DNA of 14,574 bases from Anaerolineae bacterium (GTDB lineage: Bacteria; Chloroflexota; Anaerolineae; B4-G1): contig JADHWW010000054.1 of NCBI GenBank assembly GCA_016783285.1, positions 1 through 14,574 of the forward strand, in the 5' to 3' direction. The notes beneath the pieces were generated by a model. The model made no database searches and was not told the origin of the DNA. It was given only the letters and a program-made list of their open reading frames with translations. The translations under genes were made by a program, and so were the position numbers. Positions 13,426 to 14,574 of this stretch are shown here, piece by piece (positions within the stretch are counted from its first letter, which is position 1; each line of letters starts with the position of its first letter).

Positions 13426-14574
13426 TCAATTGGCCGCGGGCATCCGCTCCCGCACCAGCGCCCGTACCGCGTCAGGGCTGTCCAGTTCCAATGCGGCCTG
13501 GGCCACCTCCCGCGCCTCGTCCAGCGTGAGGGCGCGGATGATCTGTTTGGCCAGCGGGATGGCGGGCGGGTTCATGCTGAATTCGTCCAGGCCCAGGCCG
13601 AGCAGGATAGGGATCGCCAGTGGCTCGCCCGCCAGTTCACCGCACAGCCCCACCCACTTGGCTTGCCCGTGGGCAGCAGCGATGACATCGTGCACGAGGC
13701 GCAGCACGGCAGGGTGGAACGCATCGGCCAGCGGGGCGACGGATGCGTTGGTCCGGTCAGCCGCCAGCGTGTACTGGCTCAGGTCGTTGGTGCCGATGGA
13801 AAAAAAGTCCACCTCGGCTGCCAGGTGATCGGCCAACAGCGCGGCGGCGGGGACCTCGACCATAATGCCGACCTTCATCCTCTCCGCCACCGGTTGCCCC
13901 TCGTCCAGCAGTTCGGCGCGACATTCCTCCAGCACCGCCCGCGCTGCCCGCACCTCGGCGACAGTCGCCACCATCGGGAACATCAACTTGAGATTGCGCC
14001 CGGCCCCGGCGCGCAGCGCCGCCCGCAGTTGCGGCTTGAACAGTTCGGGACGCGCCAGGCACAGCCGGATGGCCCGCAGGCCCAGGAAGGGATTCATCTC
14101 GTGGGGCAGGTCCAGGTAGGGCAGGTCCTTGTCGCCGCCGATGTCCAGCGTGCGCAGGATGACCGGCAGGTCGCCGAACACGTCCACGATGTCCCGGTAG
14201 GCGCGGTACTGCTCTTCCTCGTCGGGCAGATGTGTGCGCTCCAGGTAGAGGAACTCGGTGCGCAAGAGGCCCACCCCCTCCGCGCCGGACTCCAGCGCCG
14301 CTCGTGCTCCCTCCACGTTGCCGACGTTGGCGACGACCTCGACGCGATGGCCGTCACGGGTGACGGCGGGCTCGTGGGCTCGTTCGCGGGCCTGCGCCAG
14401 CACTGTGACCGCTGCCGCCTGCCGCGCCCGATACACCGCCACCGTCCCCTCGTCCGGCTCCACCAACAGTGTGCCGTCATCACCGTCCAGCGCCAACATC
14501 GCGTCGTCGGGAATTTCCAGGATATGCGAGCCGGCCCCAACGATGGCCGGCAGCCCCAGCCCCCGGGCCAGGAT
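13426..14574 (-). CDS. ptsI: PTS phosphoenolpyruvate-protein phosphotransferase (enzyme I), C-terminal part; 5' end outside window
   Basis: Enzyme I takes phosphate from PEP and passes it to HPr at the start of the PTS chain. The visible 382 codons begin in the end of the swivelling domain (ARGLGLPAIVGAG) and cover the TIM-barrel PEP-binding domain: GLLRTEFLYLERTHLPDE, TLDIGGDKDLPYL, MNPFLGLRAIR, LMFPMV, GIMVEVPAA, DFFSIGTNDLSQYTLAADR and the catalytic Cys in GLCGELAGEP. The phosphorylated His and HPr-binding domain lie beyond 14574. The C-terminus is complete. It is followed by the MBL hydrolase gene after 10 bp. A nitrogen-type paralogue (ptsP) or a fused protein cannot be excluded without the N-terminus. 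Confidence 0.93.
   Translation of the reverse strand: MLARGLGLPAIVGAGSHILEIPDDAMLALDGDDGTLLVEPDEGTVAVYRARQAAAVTVLAQARERAHEPAVTRDGHRVEVVANVGNVEGARAALESGAEGVGLLRTEFLYLERTHLPDEEEQYRAYRDIVDVFGDLPVILRTLDIGGDKDLPYLDLPHEMNPFLGLRAIRLCLARPELFKPQLRAALRAGAGRNLKLMFPMVATVAEVRAARAVLEECRAELLDEGQPVAERMKVGIMVEVPAAALLADHLAAEVDFFSIGTNDLSQYTLAADRTNASVAPLADAFHPAVLRLVHDVIAAAHGQAKWVGLCGELAGEPLAIPILLGLGLDEFSMNPPAIPLAKQIIRALTLDEAREVAQAALELDSPDAVRALVRERMPAAN

Overview
High-GC bacterial chromosome, most likely Chloroflexota (Anaerolineae/Caldilineae-like). This assignment is inference: it rests on lipoproteins with long Pro/Thr-rich linkers after the lipobox, a dnaX-ybaB-recR cluster, GC-rich codon use and GC-rich hairpins between genes. 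No rRNA, tRNA, intact transposase or CRISPR array was found. Most of the window is housekeeping, and the more unusual signals lie in the intergenic DNA and around one restriction-modification gene.

Layout. (1) 68-3110 (+): two paralogous sugar-type ABC solute-binding lipoproteins in tandem, with no permease or ATPase in view. A 68-bp foldback element sits between them, and each gene is followed by a similar hairpin. (2) 3222-4205 (-): a family 2 glycosyltransferase with a near-consensus promoter that appears to give a leaderless mRNA. It is divergent from (3) 4330-7210 (+): dnaX (clamp-loader subunit), ybaB (nucleoid protein) and recR (recombination mediator). Four perfect or near-perfect 28-bp tandem repeats lie between dnaX and ybaB. 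(4) 7211-10653: an accessory block. It holds hairpins, a minus-strand promoter with a palindrome in its spacer, a second diverged copy of the recR 3' end with its own stop codon, and a 928-aa MmeI-like (Type IIL) fused restriction-methylation enzyme on the minus strand. The part of that gene encoding motif IV onward and the target-recognition region is clearly richer in A+T than the rest. (5) 10654-11073 (+): a YjbQ/UPF0047 protein. (6) 11132-11425 (-): the C-terminal remnant of an MFS transporter. (7) 11599-12495 (+): lipoyl synthase lipA, with a strong promoter and a problematic start. (8) 12537-12794 (+): an uncharacterised 85-aa zinc-ribbon protein. (9) 12795-14574 (-): a metallo-beta-lactamase-fold hydrolase, preceded in the same operon by ptsI (PTS enzyme I), which runs off the window edge.

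How it fits together: dnaX, ybaB and recR form a replication/repair operon. The restriction enzyme looks acquired next to recR, with a recR-tail relic and a 9-bp direct repeat near its borders. LipA is the only lipoylation gene here. PtsI and the hydrolase share a transcript that meets the zinc-ribbon gene stop-to-stop. No complete new multi-gene system is evident. The best leads are the recR-tail relic with its regulated antisense promoter, the mosaic restriction enzyme, and the lipA start, which would be in frame with an ATG if a run of six A were seven.
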